From positions 1 to 64,000 of the forward strand of contig ONGG01000022.1 of NCBI GenBank assembly GCA_900317305.1: a stretch of DNA of 64,000 nucleotides, in the 5' to 3' direction. Both the position numbers and the translations under genes were made by a program. The notes below the pieces were generated by a model. It was not told the DNA's origin, ran no database searches, and worked only from the letters and a program-made list of their open reading frames with translations. Below are positions 15,134 to 23,739 of this stretch, one piece after another. How positions within the stretch are numbered: position 1 is the first letter of the stretch; each line of letters opens with the position of its first letter. The stretch comes from an uncultured Prevotellaceae bacterium. Its GTDB lineage: Bacteria > Bacteroidota > Bacteroidia > Bacteroidales > Bacteroidaceae.

Positions 15134-16159
15134 TTATTCCTCCAGCAGCACGCGGCCTTTCATCCCGATGTTGATACGGCCGTCGTTCACCACCTCTATC
15201 TTCACCGCATGCATGCCTCCTTCGGGATTTCCCTTGGCAGAGGATTTGTTCGATGCAAACTCGGCATTGGCAGATATCCACATCACGATGCCTTCATATT
15301 CAATCGGATTGCCCACTCCCGTGTCGGCGGCCACCCTCACCTTGCTGCCAAGTTTCAACTGGTCGAGAAACGATGCAGAGACATAGGCGCGGAGCGTCAT
15401 CTTCGACATGTCGGCCAACTTGAATAGTTGCTTGCCTGCTTCCACATAGTCGCCCATCTTGGCATAGGTCTCGATGATGGTGCCCTTTATCGGACAGGTT
15501 ACCTGAATGCCTGTGAGCTGCTGGTCGATTTGGGAGAGTTGGGCCTTCAACTCGTTGGCACGGATTTCGGCATCCTCACGTGAAGTGGTGCGACTGTCTT
15601 CCTCTGGCAGCACGGTGCTCGCTATCTGCTCTTCCAGAGTCCCCAACTGGCGCGTGAGTACATCGAGGCGGATGTCGAAACCTTCCACTTGTTCGCGAGA
15701 CACAATGCCCTTGTCGAACATCTCCTCGTAGTGGGCCTTCTCTTGCTGCACTTCGACAATCTGCTGGCGAAGACTGGATGCCTGGTGCTCCAGGTCCTCC
15801 AGGTGCCGCTTGGCCGATTCTTTGCGGGCTGCCACTATGCGGCGGTCGGCTTCTATCTGCTGGAGCGAGGAGTGCAACTGGTCGCGCTGCATCAGCAGTT
15901 GGGTGTTCTCTATCATGCCCACTATCATGCCACGCTCCACCATCTGGCCCTCGGTGACGTTTAATTGGGTCAACTCGCCCGACGACATGGCACTCACCGT
16001 GGCCACGTCGGTCTCGAATCTTCCCATGCCTTCGCCCTCTATGCTGTTACTCTCACAACTTTGCAAGCTCCCTGCACACCATGCCACAACCGCCCACAGC
16101 AACATGGTTGTCACTATAGACCTCAGGTGGTGGAGGGTGTGGTCGCATGATCGTATCAT
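15134..16159 (-). CDS. HlyD/MacA-type periplasmic adaptor lipoprotein, without its transporter
   Basis: A membrane-fusion protein of the HlyD family. The ATG at 16159 gives an n-region, a hydrophobic stretch and a lipobox-like end (GSLQSC), suggesting a lipoprotein of about 341 residues; longer and shorter starts exist at 16246 and 16105. The lipoyl half-motifs flank a long coiled-coil hairpin (about residues 70-210, many Glu, Gln, Arg), and the beta-barrel segment includes CPIKGTIIETYAKMGDYVEA. Adaptors of this kind link an inner-membrane ABC or MFS exporter to the outer membrane. None of those partners is adjacent here: ribH lies upstream and the GH9 gene downstream. The substrate is unknown. 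Confidence 0.82.
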   Translation of the reverse strand: MIRSCDHTLHHLRSIVTTMLLWAVVAWCAGSLQSCESNSIEGEGMGRFETDVATVSAMSSGELTQLNVTEGQMVERGMIVGMIENTQLLMQRDQLHSSLQQIEADRRIVAARKESAKRHLEDLEHQASSLRQQIVEVQQEKAHYEEMFDKGIVSREQVEGFDIRLDVLTRQLGTLEEQIASTVLPEEDSRTTSREDAEIRANELKAQLSQIDQQLTGIQVTCPIKGTIIETYAKMGDYVEAGKQLFKLADMSKMTLRAYVSASFLDQLKLGSKVRVAADTGVGNPIEYEGIVMWISANAEFASNKSSAKGNPEGGMHAVKIEVVNDGRINIGMKGRVLLEE

Positions 16160-16282
16160 GGGCGGTTCAAAATGATGGATGTCTCTCCTTGATATGCTGC
16201 TGGCAAAGAGCCATCTGCTTTGTGAATGATGACGTCGCGAATACAAGAAGATGGCTTGGCGACAGCAACCTTATGTCATATG

Positions 16283-16290
16283 CAAAAGTA
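16283..16290 (-). promoter_or_regulatory. Candidate -7 element (TACTTTTG) for the HlyD-type gene
   Basis: A TAnnTTTG match on the minus strand 124 bases before the chosen start. No good -33 partner was found. Confidence 0.4.
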
Positions 16291-16366
16291 TAAAAAAAAC
16301 TTTTATATTACCGATTTTTTACCTATAAAAAACATTTTTGGGCGGCAAATGTCGTATAGATGATAA

Positions 16367-16402
16367 CAAAAAACCGGAAGAACCAAAGGCTCTCCCGGTT
16401 TT
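16367..16402 (-). terminator. Intrinsic terminator after ribH
   Basis: A 15-bp stem with two mismatches (16370-16384 with 16388-16402) around a 3-base loop, followed on the minus strand by a T-run. It ends the TPR-ribH transcript. Confidence 0.8.
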
Positions 16403-16430
16403 GCTTGTTGATATTGTTATGCCAATCTTC

Positions 16431-16907
16431 TTAGAACTTAGCCATTTTGATGGCGTCGATGGCACACTCCTCACCTTTGTTGCCATACTCCCCACCACTG
16501 CGTGCGCGCGCCTGCTCGATGGTGTCGGTGGTCAGCAGACCATAGATCACTGGTATCTCGCTCTTCGCATTCAGACAGGCGATACCATAGGTCACACCCT
16601 GACAGATATAGTCGAAATGAGGGGTCTCGCCACGTATCACGCTGCCAAGGATAATGATGGCATCGTAACCGCCATTAAGCGTCATCTGGTGAGCACCATA
16701 AATCAGTTCGAAACTTCCCGGCACGGTCTTCACGTGGATGTTCTCGGGCAGCGCACCATGCTTCTCCAAGGTGCCAACAGCACCCGTGAGAAGATTGTTG
16801 GTTATCTCGCTGTTCCATTCCGATACAACGATGCCAAAACACATGTTGCTCGCATCGGGAACCTTCGAGAAATCGTACGACGATAGGTTGTGAAGTGCGG
16901 TGGCCAT
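16431..16907 (-). CDS. ribH: 6,7-dimethyl-8-ribityllumazine synthase
   Basis: The penultimate enzyme of riboflavin synthesis, joining 5-amino-6-ribitylaminouracil with 3,4-dihydroxy-2-butanone 4-phosphate. The 158-residue protein shows the substrate-binding segments [16 protein letters not shown] near residue 24, [14 protein letters not shown] near 61, and [17 protein letters not shown] near 86 with the catalytic His. It begins at the base right after the stop of the TPR gene, so the two are co-transcribed and probably translationally coupled. Confidence 0.96.
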   Translation of the reverse strand: MATALHNLSSYDFSKVPDASNMCFGIVVSEWNSEITNNLLTGAVGTLEKHGALPENIHVKTVPGSFELIYGAHQMTLNGGYDAIIILGSVIRGETPHFDYICQGVTYGIACLNAKSEIPVIYGLLTTDTIEQARARSGGEYGNKGEECAIDAIKMAKF

Positions 16908-17612
16908 TTACTGCTTCAGGTATTCGATATACTTGTCGATGTCTTGCTGGGCAGCAGAACCCAAGTATTTCTCCTTGATGGTCTCAAAGAGCTGAAGAGC
17001 CTCGTCGTTCTTCTTCTGGTCGATGAGGATAATACCGGCTTTCTGAAGGGCGATGGGGGATACGCTCGTGTTGTAACCCAACTCCGAGGCGTCGTCGGCC
17101 ATCTTGGCGGCTTTCTTGTAGCTTTCAACAGCCTTGTCGAGCTGCTTCACGTTGGCATAGGCATCGCCCATGGCGATAACAGACATCGGGCTCACCATCA
17201 TGTCGGCCTTCGGACTGAACTGGTCGAAGTATTTCACGGCTTCCTGCCACTTGTCGAGCTTGGCATAGCACAAACCGGCATAAAGGTTGGCCAGGTTGCC
17301 GGCCTTAGTGCTGCTGTAGTCACTGGCTATCTGGATAAAACCGGGAGTGCCGATGCTGTCGCCCTTCAAAGCCTTCTCAAAGTCTTGGGCGGCAAACAAA
17401 TCCTGACACTTGGCCATCGCGGTGCTGGCTTTCTCGTTGCGGGAGTCTGAGTAATTGTTGTAGGCAATGATGCCTACTACGATGAGCACTAATGCGATAA
17501 GACAGGTAAGGATAGCCTTCTTGTTCTTGTTGAAAAAGGCTTCACTCTTGTTGAGGGTCTCAATCATTTCCTGATTGCCCTTGCTTACGGGTTGCTTTGA
17601 TTTCTTTGCCAT
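16908..17612 (-). CDS. Membrane-anchored TPR protein (YfgM-like)
   Basis: A 234-residue protein with a basic N terminus, one membrane span (about residues 36-56, AILTCLIALVLIVVGIIAY) and a soluble region of tetratricopeptide repeats (for example AGLCYAKLDKWQEAVKYFDQ near 120 and MGDAYANVKQLDKAVESYKK near 155). The arrangement resembles YfgM-type proteins that attach to the secretion machinery and help periplasmic folding, but the family match is by layout only. It is the first gene of the unit with ribH. In Bacteroidota this gene is often next to ribH; that placement is from general knowledge, not proof of joint function. Confidence 0.8.
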   Translation of the reverse strand: MAKKSKQPVSKGNQEMIETLNKSEAFFNKNKKAILTCLIALVLIVVGIIAYNNYSDSRNEKASTAMAKCQDLFAAQDFEKALKGDSIGTPGFIQIASDYSSTKAGNLANLYAGLCYAKLDKWQEAVKYFDQFSPKADMMVSPMSVIAMGDAYANVKQLDKAVESYKKAAKMADDASELGYNTSVSPIALQKAGIILIDQKKNDEALQLFETIKEKYLGSAAQQDIDKYIEYLKQ

Positions 17613-17706
17613 TATTGATTGATTTGTTAATTTCCTTTACTTCGTGCGCCACACCCCCTACAGGTTCGGAAAACCAACTCAAGGTGAGGTCACATTTTTT
17701 GCGACG

Positions 17707-17714
17707 CAAAATTA
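17707..17714 (-). promoter_or_regulatory. Candidate -7 element (TAATTTTG) for the TPR-ribH unit
   Basis: A TAnnTTTG match on the minus strand 95 bases before the TPR gene. The -33 partner is weak. Confidence 0.45.
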
Positions 17715-17778
17715 CTCATTTTATCCCATTCAGTGAAATTTATTGTCGACTTTTTTCGTTTTTCACTCGCAAATGACG

Positions 17779-17786
17779 TAACTTTG
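17779..17786 (+). promoter_or_regulatory. Candidate -7 element (TAACTTTG) for recF
   Basis: A TAnnTTTG match 24 bases upstream of the recF ATG at 17811. No TTG lies at the expected distance, only a T-rich stretch. Confidence 0.55.
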
Positions 17787-17810
17787 CAGAAAAATAGGTC
17801 GATTCTCCAT

Positions 17811-18914
17811 ATGATTCTCAAGAATATCTCCATCGTCAATTATAAAAACATCCTTGCAGCCAATGTCGAATTGGCTCCAAAGATGAACTGTCTGTTAGGG
17901 CAGAATGGGATGGGGAAAACCAATTTCCTTGATGCCATCCATTTCCTCTCGTTCTGCAAGAGTGCGCACAATGCCATCGACTCTCAGGTCATCGCGCATC
18001 AGCAGGAATTCTTCATGGTCGAGGGGGAATACCAAAACGAGAATGGGGAACCCGAGACCATCTACTGTGGCATGAAGCGTGGGCAGAAAAAGCATTTCAA
18101 GCGCAATGGCAAGGAGTATAAACGACTCGCCGAGCACATTGGCCTCATTCCGCTCATCATGGTGTCTCCTTCCGACTCGCTCATCATCGACGGTGGGGGA
18201 GAGGAGCGCCGAAGGCTTATCGATATGGTCATATCGCAGTACGACAAGCCTTATATCACAGCGCTGATCAACTACAACAAGGCGCTACAGCAGCGAAATG
18301 CCTTGCTCAGAATGGAAGAGGAACCCGACCCCGCGCTGCTCGATATCTGGGAACAGCAAATGGCCGAGGAGGGTGAGAAAGTGTATGCGAAACGAAAGGT
18401 CTTCGTTGAACGTTTCATCCCGGTGTTCCAGAGCATCTACTCACGTATCTGCCAGTCGGCCGAGGTGGTGTCGGTGGAATATGTGTCGCACTGCCAGAGA
18501 GGGCCTCTTCTCGAGGTCATTCAGCGCGACAGGTTCAAGGACAGGGCTGTAGGATACTCACTGCATGGTGTTCATCGCGACGAACTGGATTTCCGGCTTG
18601 GAGGATTCCCCATGAAGAAGGAGGGAAGCCAGGGACAGACCAAGTCGTTTGCCATCGCGCTCAAATTGGCACAGTTCGATTTCCTCAGGCACACCAACAG
18701 TCAGACGACTCCATTGCTCCTGCTCGACGATATCTTCGACAAACTGGATGCTTCTCGGGTGGAGCAAATCGTGAGAATCGTGGCCAGTGATGATTTCGGA
18801 CAGATCTTCGTCACCGACACCAACCGCGAGCATCTCGACAAAATCCTCAAAAACGGAAATACACCTCACCGTATCTTTGACGTGGAGAATGGTGAGATCA
18901 CCCCTCACCAATAA
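17811..18914 (+). CDS. recF: DNA replication and repair protein RecF
   Basis: An SMC-like ATPase that helps RecO and RecR load RecA at single-strand gaps. The ATG at 17811 (MILKNISIVNYKNILAANVE) matches the family start; an in-frame ATG 78 bases upstream lies before the -7 element. The 367-residue protein shows Walker A GQNGMGKTNFLDAIHF near residue 30, an ABC-type signature region around KKEGSQGQTKSFAIALKLA near 270, and Walker B LLLLDDIFDKLD near 302. A DciA-like gene follows 60 bases downstream. Confidence 0.95.
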   Translation: MILKNISIVNYKNILAANVELAPKMNCLLGQNGMGKTNFLDAIHFLSFCKSAHNAIDSQVIAHQQEFFMVEGEYQNENGEPETIYCGMKRGQKKHFKRNGKEYKRLAEHIGLIPLIMVSPSDSLIIDGGGEERRRLIDMVISQYDKPYITALINYNKALQQRNALLRMEEEPDPALLDIWEQQMAEEGEKVYAKRKVFVERFIPVFQSIYSRICQSAEVVSVEYVSHCQRGPLLEVIQRDRFKDRAVGYSLHGVHRDELDFRLGGFPMKKEGSQGQTKSFAIALKLAQFDFLRHTNSQTTPLLLLDDIFDKLDASRVEQIVRIVASDDFGQIFVTDTNREHLDKILKNGNTPHRIFDVENGEITPHQ

Positions 18915-18974
18915 GGCCGTAACCACGGTCCTCCTAAGAATTCTGTAAAGTCATCACTCATTTTCTTCACAAGA

Positions 18975-19265
18975 ATGTTCCGACGAGACGTAAAACCCAT
19001 CGACAACCTCCTCCGAGAATACCTCCGCTACTCGGGACTCGAGACACCGCTCCTGCAGCGGCGCCTCATTGATGCATGGTCCGTGGTCACCGGAAAAACG
19101 GTGGCCAACTACACGCAGCAGAAATTCATACACAACCAGACACTCTGCGTGAGAATCACCAACGCCGCCCTCAGGGCCGAACTCTCGATGATGCGCTCAC
19201 AACTCGTGAAACGACTCAACCAGCAAGTGGGCTCGCAAGTCATAACAGATATCCGGCTCTTCTGA
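18975..19265 (+). CDS. DciA-like protein (DUF721)
   Basis: A 96-residue protein with the DUF721 pattern: a leucine-rich N-terminal helix (IDNLLREYLRYSGLE), WSVVTGKTVANYTQ near residue 37, and a KH-like C-terminal half (LCVRITNAALRAELSMM). DUF721 proteins include DciA, the ancestral loader or operator of the replicative helicase DnaB. Its position right after recF fits a role in replication or repair. This short form lacks the long C-terminal extension of some DciA proteins. Confidence 0.82.
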   Translation: MFRRDVKPIDNLLREYLRYSGLETPLLQRRLIDAWSVVTGKTVANYTQQKFIHNQTLCVRITNAALRAELSMMRSQLVKRLNQQVGSQVITDIRLF

Positions 19266-19278
19266 TTCTCAATAAGAT

Positions 19279-19312
19279 AAAAGGCCAAGGTGATTGCCAC
19301 CCTGGCCTTTTA
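19279..19312. terminator. Bidirectional terminator between the DciA-like and S41 protease genes
   Basis: AAAAGGCCA and TGGCCTTTT, with a further GGTG/CACC pairing and one mismatch, form a stem with A- and T-runs at its ends. Confidence 0.85.
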
Positions 19313-19360
19313 TGACTCTCTTTTGTTTTTTCTAGTATTTCCTAGCTTTTCTATGCCCTC

Positions 19361-20983
19361 CTATTCCTTCTTGGGAAAGGCCTCATTGGCCCGCAGCACC
19401 TTCAGGGCTTTGGCCACGGTGGGGTCGTCGATGTTCAGATACTCCATCCAGGCTTGCTCGTCGAGCATGTTGTAGATGATGCGGCTGTTGATGTATTTGT
19501 CGAGCAGACTGTGCGACTTCTGTATCATCAGGTTGCGGCGCTTCAGACCGTTTTTCTCGGCATAGTTGGCAAACTGCTCCACCAGGTTCTGGCGTTTCAG
19601 ATACGACAGCAGGTCTTTCATCGATTTAATCGACTTCATCTTGTCGCGGTTCTCATCGGTATACTCGAAAGCAAACTGCAGAATCAGTCCGCTCATGGCG
19701 GCCTCCTTGTAGTAGGAGGTCACGTCGGTGGTGTCCTCGGGAACGAAGATATCGGGGGTAATGCCGCCACCACCATACACCGTGCGGCCAATACGCGTGT
19801 GGTAGGCCGGACCGGTATGCTTGATGCTGTCCTGGGAGAAATACTCTCCGCGCTGGTAGCGCTGCAGCAGGTCTTCCTCATAGTCCCTGTCCTTGCCGTC
19901 GGTATAGGGCTTCTGGATGCAACGGCCCGAGGGTGTGTAGTAGCGGGCAATGGTCAGGCGGATAAGACCTCCGTCGGCAAAGTCCATCTGCTGCTGCACA
20001 AGGCCCTTGCCGAAAGAGCGACGGCCAATCACCGTGCCACGGTCGTTGTCCTGGATGGCTCCGGCGAAAATCTCGGAGGCCGAGGCGGAACCCTCATTGA
20101 TGAGTACCACGAGGGGTATCTTCTGGTAACTGCCCTTGCCCGTACTCATGAATTCCTGTCGTGGCTGCTTCCGGCCCTCGGTATACACAATGCGGCAGTT
20201 GCGGGGCAGGAACTCATCGGCTATCTGGATGGCCGAGGTCATGTAGCCTCCTACATTGTCGCGAAGGTCGATGACCAAGCGCTCGAATCCCTCGCTCTCC
20301 AATTGGGCAAGTGAGGAAAGCACCTCACCCCAGGTGTTCTCACCGAAATTCTTGATCTTGATATAGCCTGTGACATTGTCGAGCATATAGGTGGCGCTGA
20401 TGCTTGATGTCGTGATGTCGTCACGGGTCACGGTGTAATACTTCACATCGGTCTGGTGATAGCGCATCACACCAATCTTCACCTTCGTGCCGCGAGGACC
20501 TTTCAGCCTGCGCATGGCTTCCTCGTTGGTCACAATCTCGCCCACGAATTTCTCGTCATCCACACTCACGATCTTGTCGCCGGCCTGCAATCCGGCATTC
20601 TCGGCCGGACCGCCTTCTATCACGTTCTGAATATGAACGGTGTCTTTCCTGATCACAAACTCGATGCCCACGCCAGAGAAAGAACCGCGCAGGTCGTCGT
20701 TGGCGGCCTGAACGTCTTTGGCGCTGATATACGTCGAGTGGGGGTCGAGTTCGGCGAGAATCTGCGGAATGGCTTTCTCCACCAGGTCGTTCATGTTCAC
20801 GCTGTCCACATACTGGTCGTCGATCACGTGAAGCAGGTTGTTCAGCCGGTTGCTGCCCGAATTGATGATGTTCAGACGGTTGCCGGAGAAATGGTTGGCG
20901 TAGAAAGTGCCTATCAGTATGCCCAGAATCACGCATAGGGCAAGCCATAGGGGCATGTAACGATTCGATTTATTCAGATTCAT
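19361..20983 (-). CDS. S41-family C-terminal processing protease (CtpA/Prc type)
   Basis: A 540-residue exported or membrane-anchored serine protease. The N terminus has a single hydrophobic span (residues 11-29). A PDZ domain at about 85-175 binds C termini (GLQAGDKIVSVDDEKF). The protease core has the Ser in NEGSASASEIFAGAIQDND near residue 300 and the Lys in GRRSFGKGLVQQQMD about 25 residues later, the Ser-Lys dyad of the family. A C-terminal extension follows. These enzymes trim periplasmic proteins from the C terminus. The start overlaps the end of the dCMP deaminase gene by 14 bases. Confidence 0.93.
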   Translation of the reverse strand: MNLNKSNRYMPLWLALCVILGILIGTFYANHFSGNRLNIINSGSNRLNNLLHVIDDQYVDSVNMNDLVEKAIPQILAELDPHSTYISAKDVQAANDDLRGSFSGVGIEFVIRKDTVHIQNVIEGGPAENAGLQAGDKIVSVDDEKFVGEIVTNEEAMRRLKGPRGTKVKIGVMRYHQTDVKYYTVTRDDITTSSISATYMLDNVTGYIKIKNFGENTWGEVLSSLAQLESEGFERLVIDLRDNVGGYMTSAIQIADEFLPRNCRIVYTEGRKQPRQEFMSTGKGSYQKIPLVVLINEGSASASEIFAGAIQDNDRGTVIGRRSFGKGLVQQQMDFADGGLIRLTIARYYTPSGRCIQKPYTDGKDRDYEEDLLQRYQRGEYFSQDSIKHTGPAYHTRIGRTVYGGGGITPDIFVPEDTTDVTSYYKEAAMSGLILQFAFEYTDENRDKMKSIKSMKDLLSYLKRQNLVEQFANYAEKNGLKRRNLMIQKSHSLLDKYINSRIIYNMLDEQAWMEYLNIDDPTVAKALKVLRANEAFPKKE

Positions 20984-21413
20984 GCTCGTTAAGGTTGATG
21001 TAAGTTAATTCAATGTTGGCGCGGCGGAGTAACTCGATACCGTCTGATAGCCGGTATTCCTCGCCATATACCACACGGCGGATGCCCGACTGGATGATGA
21101 GTTTCGAGCATTCCAGACAGGGCGAGGCGGTGACGTAGAGGGTCGAGCCGTCGCTGTTGTTGCTGCTGCGGGCCAATTTCGTGATGGCGTTGGCCTCGGC
21201 ATGGAGCACGTAGGGCTTTGTCACGTTGTGCTCGTCCTCGCACACGTTCTCGAAACCACTGGGGGTGCCGTTGTAGCCGTCGCTGATGATCATCTTGTCT
21301 TTCACCACCAAGGCACCAACCTGCCTACGCACACAGTAGCTGTTCTCGGCCCAGATGCGGGCCATGCGGAGGTAGCGCTTGTCTAAAAGGTGTTGTTTCT
21401 CTTCTTGGGTCAT
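20970..21413 (-). CDS. dCMP deaminase (ComEB-like, zinc-dependent)
   Basis: A 147-residue cytoplasmic deaminase that converts dCMP to dUMP, the precursor for dTMP. The zinc site is visible as HAEANAITKLARS near residue 73 (His and the catalytic Glu) and SPCLECSKLIIQSG near 97 (two Cys). The segment GYNGTPSGFENVCED near 45 is also typical of dCMP deaminases. It sits between the M3 peptidase gene (4-base ATGA overlap at its start) and the S41 protease gene (14-base overlap at its end). Confidence 0.93.
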   Translation of the reverse strand: MTQEEKQHLLDKRYLRMARIWAENSYCVRRQVGALVVKDKMIISDGYNGTPSGFENVCEDEHNVTKPYVLHAEANAITKLARSSNNSDGSTLYVTASPCLECSKLIIQSGIRRVVYGEEYRLSDGIELLRRANIELTYINLNEHESE

Positions 21414-23524
21414 TTCTTGCTGGTCTTGCTGCGGTTGGTCTTGCTGCGGTTGGTCTTCTTGCGGATGCCGTTGCGGCGGAGCAGGGCATCGATGGTGGGC
21501 TCACTGCCGCGGAAGCGCTTGTAGAGTTCCATGGGATGCTCGGTGCCACCGCGAGAGAGTATGCAGTCGCGGAAGCGCTGAGCCGTGGCCTGGTCGAAGA
21601 TGCCATTTTTCTTGAACACGCTGAAAGCGTCGGCCTCGAGCACCTCGGCCCATTTGTAGCTGTAGTAGCCTGCGGAGTAGCCTCCCGACATGATGTGCGA
21701 GAACTGCACCGTCATGCAGGTGTCGGGCAACTGCTTGAATATCATGGCCCGCTCCCACGCTTTCTTCTCGAAGGGGATGATGTCTTCGGTCAGTTCCTCG
21801 CTGCGGGTGTAGTAGGCCATGTCGAGAAGGCCAAAACTCACCTGGCGCATACATCCATAGGCTACCATGAAGTTGCGGCTCTTCACAATGCGGTTGATCA
21901 GTTCGTCGGGAAGGGGCTCGCCGGTCTGGTAGTGGAAGGCGAAGGTGCGTAGGAATTCTTTCTCTATCGAGTAGTTCTCCATCAACTGTGAGGGGAGTTC
22001 CACAAAGTCCCACCACACATTGGTACCCGAGAGACTCTCGAAGCGGGTATTGGCAAACATGCCATGAAGGGAGTGGCCAAACTCGTGGAGGAAGGTCTCC
22101 ACCTCGCCCAGGCTCAGCAGCGAGGGCGAATTCTCAGTGGGCTTCGTCAGGTTCATCACCACGCTCACGTGCGGACGGATGTTCTCGCCCTTGCGGTTGA
22201 TGTACTGACCTTGGAAATTGGTCATCCAGGCACCACCCTGCTTGCCCTTGCGGGGATAGAAGTCGGCATAGAACACGGCCAGGTAACTGCCGTCGCGGTC
22301 GAATACCTCATAGGCTTTCACGTCGGGGTGGTAGACGGGTATCTCGCTGTTCTCGCGGAACGTGATGCCGTAGAGCTTGTTGGCCAGGCCAAACACGCCC
22401 TCAATCACTTTCGACAACTCGAAATACGGACGGAGCATCTCTGAGTCGATGTCGTACTTCTTCATCTGCAACTGATAGGAGTAGTGGCTCAGGTCCCAGG
22501 GCTCCAGCTCGAAGTCGCGGCCTTCCACCTGGCGGGCTAGGCGCTCCACCTCGCGCAACTCCTTCTCGGCAGTGGGCTTGTAAGCGTCAATCAACTGGTC
22601 GAGCAGGCGGTACACATTGCGGCGGTTGCTGGCCATGCGGCGCTTCAGCACGAAGTCGGCGAAACTGCGAAAACCCAGCAGTTGGGCGCGCTCGCGCTTC
22701 AGGTTCACGATGCGCTTGCATATCTCGAGGTTGTTGTTCTCGTTGTCATGTGTACATACCGTGTTCGAGGCCATGTACATCTCGCGGCGCAACTCACGGC
22801 GGGTGGAGTATTTCATAAACGGTCCCATGCTCGGGGCATCCAGGGTGAACACCCATCCCTCCAGTCCGCGCTCCTTGGCCTCAAGGGCAGCGGCCTCGCG
22901 CACGCGCTCAGGCAGACCGTCCAGGTCTTCCTCCTTAGTCAGGTGCAGGGTGTAGGCCTTACGGTCCTTGCGCAGGTTCTGCGAGAACTGCAGACCAATC
23001 ATGCTGCCTTCCTCGTTCATCTTGCGCAGAAGGGCCTTGCCTTCCTCGTCGAGGAGGGCACCGCTCTTCATGAATCCCTCATATACGTTGTCGAGGAGCA
23101 TCTTCTCCTCGGGGGTGAGGCGGCGGTGGTGAAGATGCACATACTTGATGCGCTCAAAGAGGGCCTTGTTCAGGGCCACGTCGTTGGCGTGCTTGGTGAG
23201 CAAAGGCTCAATCTTCTGGGCAAGGGCGTCCATCTCGTCCGACGACTCGGCACTCAGCAAGGTGAAGAATACGGTCGAGACACGGTCGAGAAGACCATAG
23301 TAGAAACTGTCTTCATCGGTGTTGATGATGGTGTTGTCGAAAGTGGGCTTGGCGGGGTTGTTGATGACCTTGGCTATTTGCTCGTCATCGCGGCGGATGC
23401 CTTCGATGAAGGCTTCCTCATAGTCTTCCAGACGAATCTTGTCGAAAGGAATGGTGTCATGGGGCGTGTTGTACGCCTCGAAAAAGGGGTTGGTTCGTTG
23501 CTCAGGATTCGAGGTATTGTTCAT
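21410..23524 (-). CDS. M3-family zinc metallopeptidase (peptidyl-dipeptidase Dcp-like)
   Basis: A 704-residue oligopeptidase. The zinc motif is VETFLHEFGHSLHGMF near residue 478, with the second Glu ligand about 25 residues further on, and the substrate-binding tail SHIMSGGYSAGYYSYKWAE near 635 is typical of Dcp and oligopeptidase A. No signal peptide is evident; N-terminal residues are polar, so it is probably cytoplasmic, although some Bacteroidota relatives are exported. The last 17 residues are a basic repeated tail (TNRSK twice) encoded by 15-bp DNA repeats. It is the first gene of a three-gene overlapping operon with its own promoter. Confidence 0.92.
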   Translation of the reverse strand: MNNTSNPEQRTNPFFEAYNTPHDTIPFDKIRLEDYEEAFIEGIRRDDEQIAKVINNPAKPTFDNTIINTDEDSFYYGLLDRVSTVFFTLLSAESSDEMDALAQKIEPLLTKHANDVALNKALFERIKYVHLHHRRLTPEEKMLLDNVYEGFMKSGALLDEEGKALLRKMNEEGSMIGLQFSQNLRKDRKAYTLHLTKEEDLDGLPERVREAAALEAKERGLEGWVFTLDAPSMGPFMKYSTRRELRREMYMASNTVCTHDNENNNLEICKRIVNLKRERAQLLGFRSFADFVLKRRMASNRRNVYRLLDQLIDAYKPTAEKELREVERLARQVEGRDFELEPWDLSHYSYQLQMKKYDIDSEMLRPYFELSKVIEGVFGLANKLYGITFRENSEIPVYHPDVKAYEVFDRDGSYLAVFYADFYPRKGKQGGAWMTNFQGQYINRKGENIRPHVSVVMNLTKPTENSPSLLSLGEVETFLHEFGHSLHGMFANTRFESLSGTNVWWDFVELPSQLMENYSIEKEFLRTFAFHYQTGEPLPDELINRIVKSRNFMVAYGCMRQVSFGLLDMAYYTRSEELTEDIIPFEKKAWERAMIFKQLPDTCMTVQFSHIMSGGYSAGYYSYKWAEVLEADAFSVFKKNGIFDQATAQRFRDCILSRGGTEHPMELYKRFRGSEPTIDALLRRNGIRKKTNRSKTNRSKTSKK

Positions 23525-23593
23525 TTTCTAAAATCTTGTGTTCCAATCATTCTTGACGGAAGGAGCGGGCGTGCCACTCCATCCATAAAGGAA

Positions 23594-23617
23594 AGGGTGG
23601 GAGATGACCACCACCCT
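23594..23617 (-). other. Hairpin in the leader of the M3 peptidase operon
   Basis: AGGGTGG and CCACCCT form a 7-bp stem between the promoter and the start codon. It has no T-run; its role is unknown. Confidence 0.4.
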
Positions 23618-23628
23618 CTAATAGCTTG

Positions 23629-23659
23629 CAAAAATACGGAAATCCCACCGAAATGCAAA
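23629..23659 (-). promoter_or_regulatory. Promoter of the M3 peptidase / dCMP deaminase / S41 operon
   Basis: On the minus strand TTTG (23656-23659), a 19-base spacer and TATTTTTG (23629-23636) form a full -33/-7 pair, giving a leader of about 100 bases. Confidence 0.7.
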
Positions 23660-23739
23660 ATAATTAAACAAAGTTTTAGTTTTCCTTTGCCACACATCGG
23701 TCCGACTTCGTCTTTTTTAATATCAATTCACATTTTACC

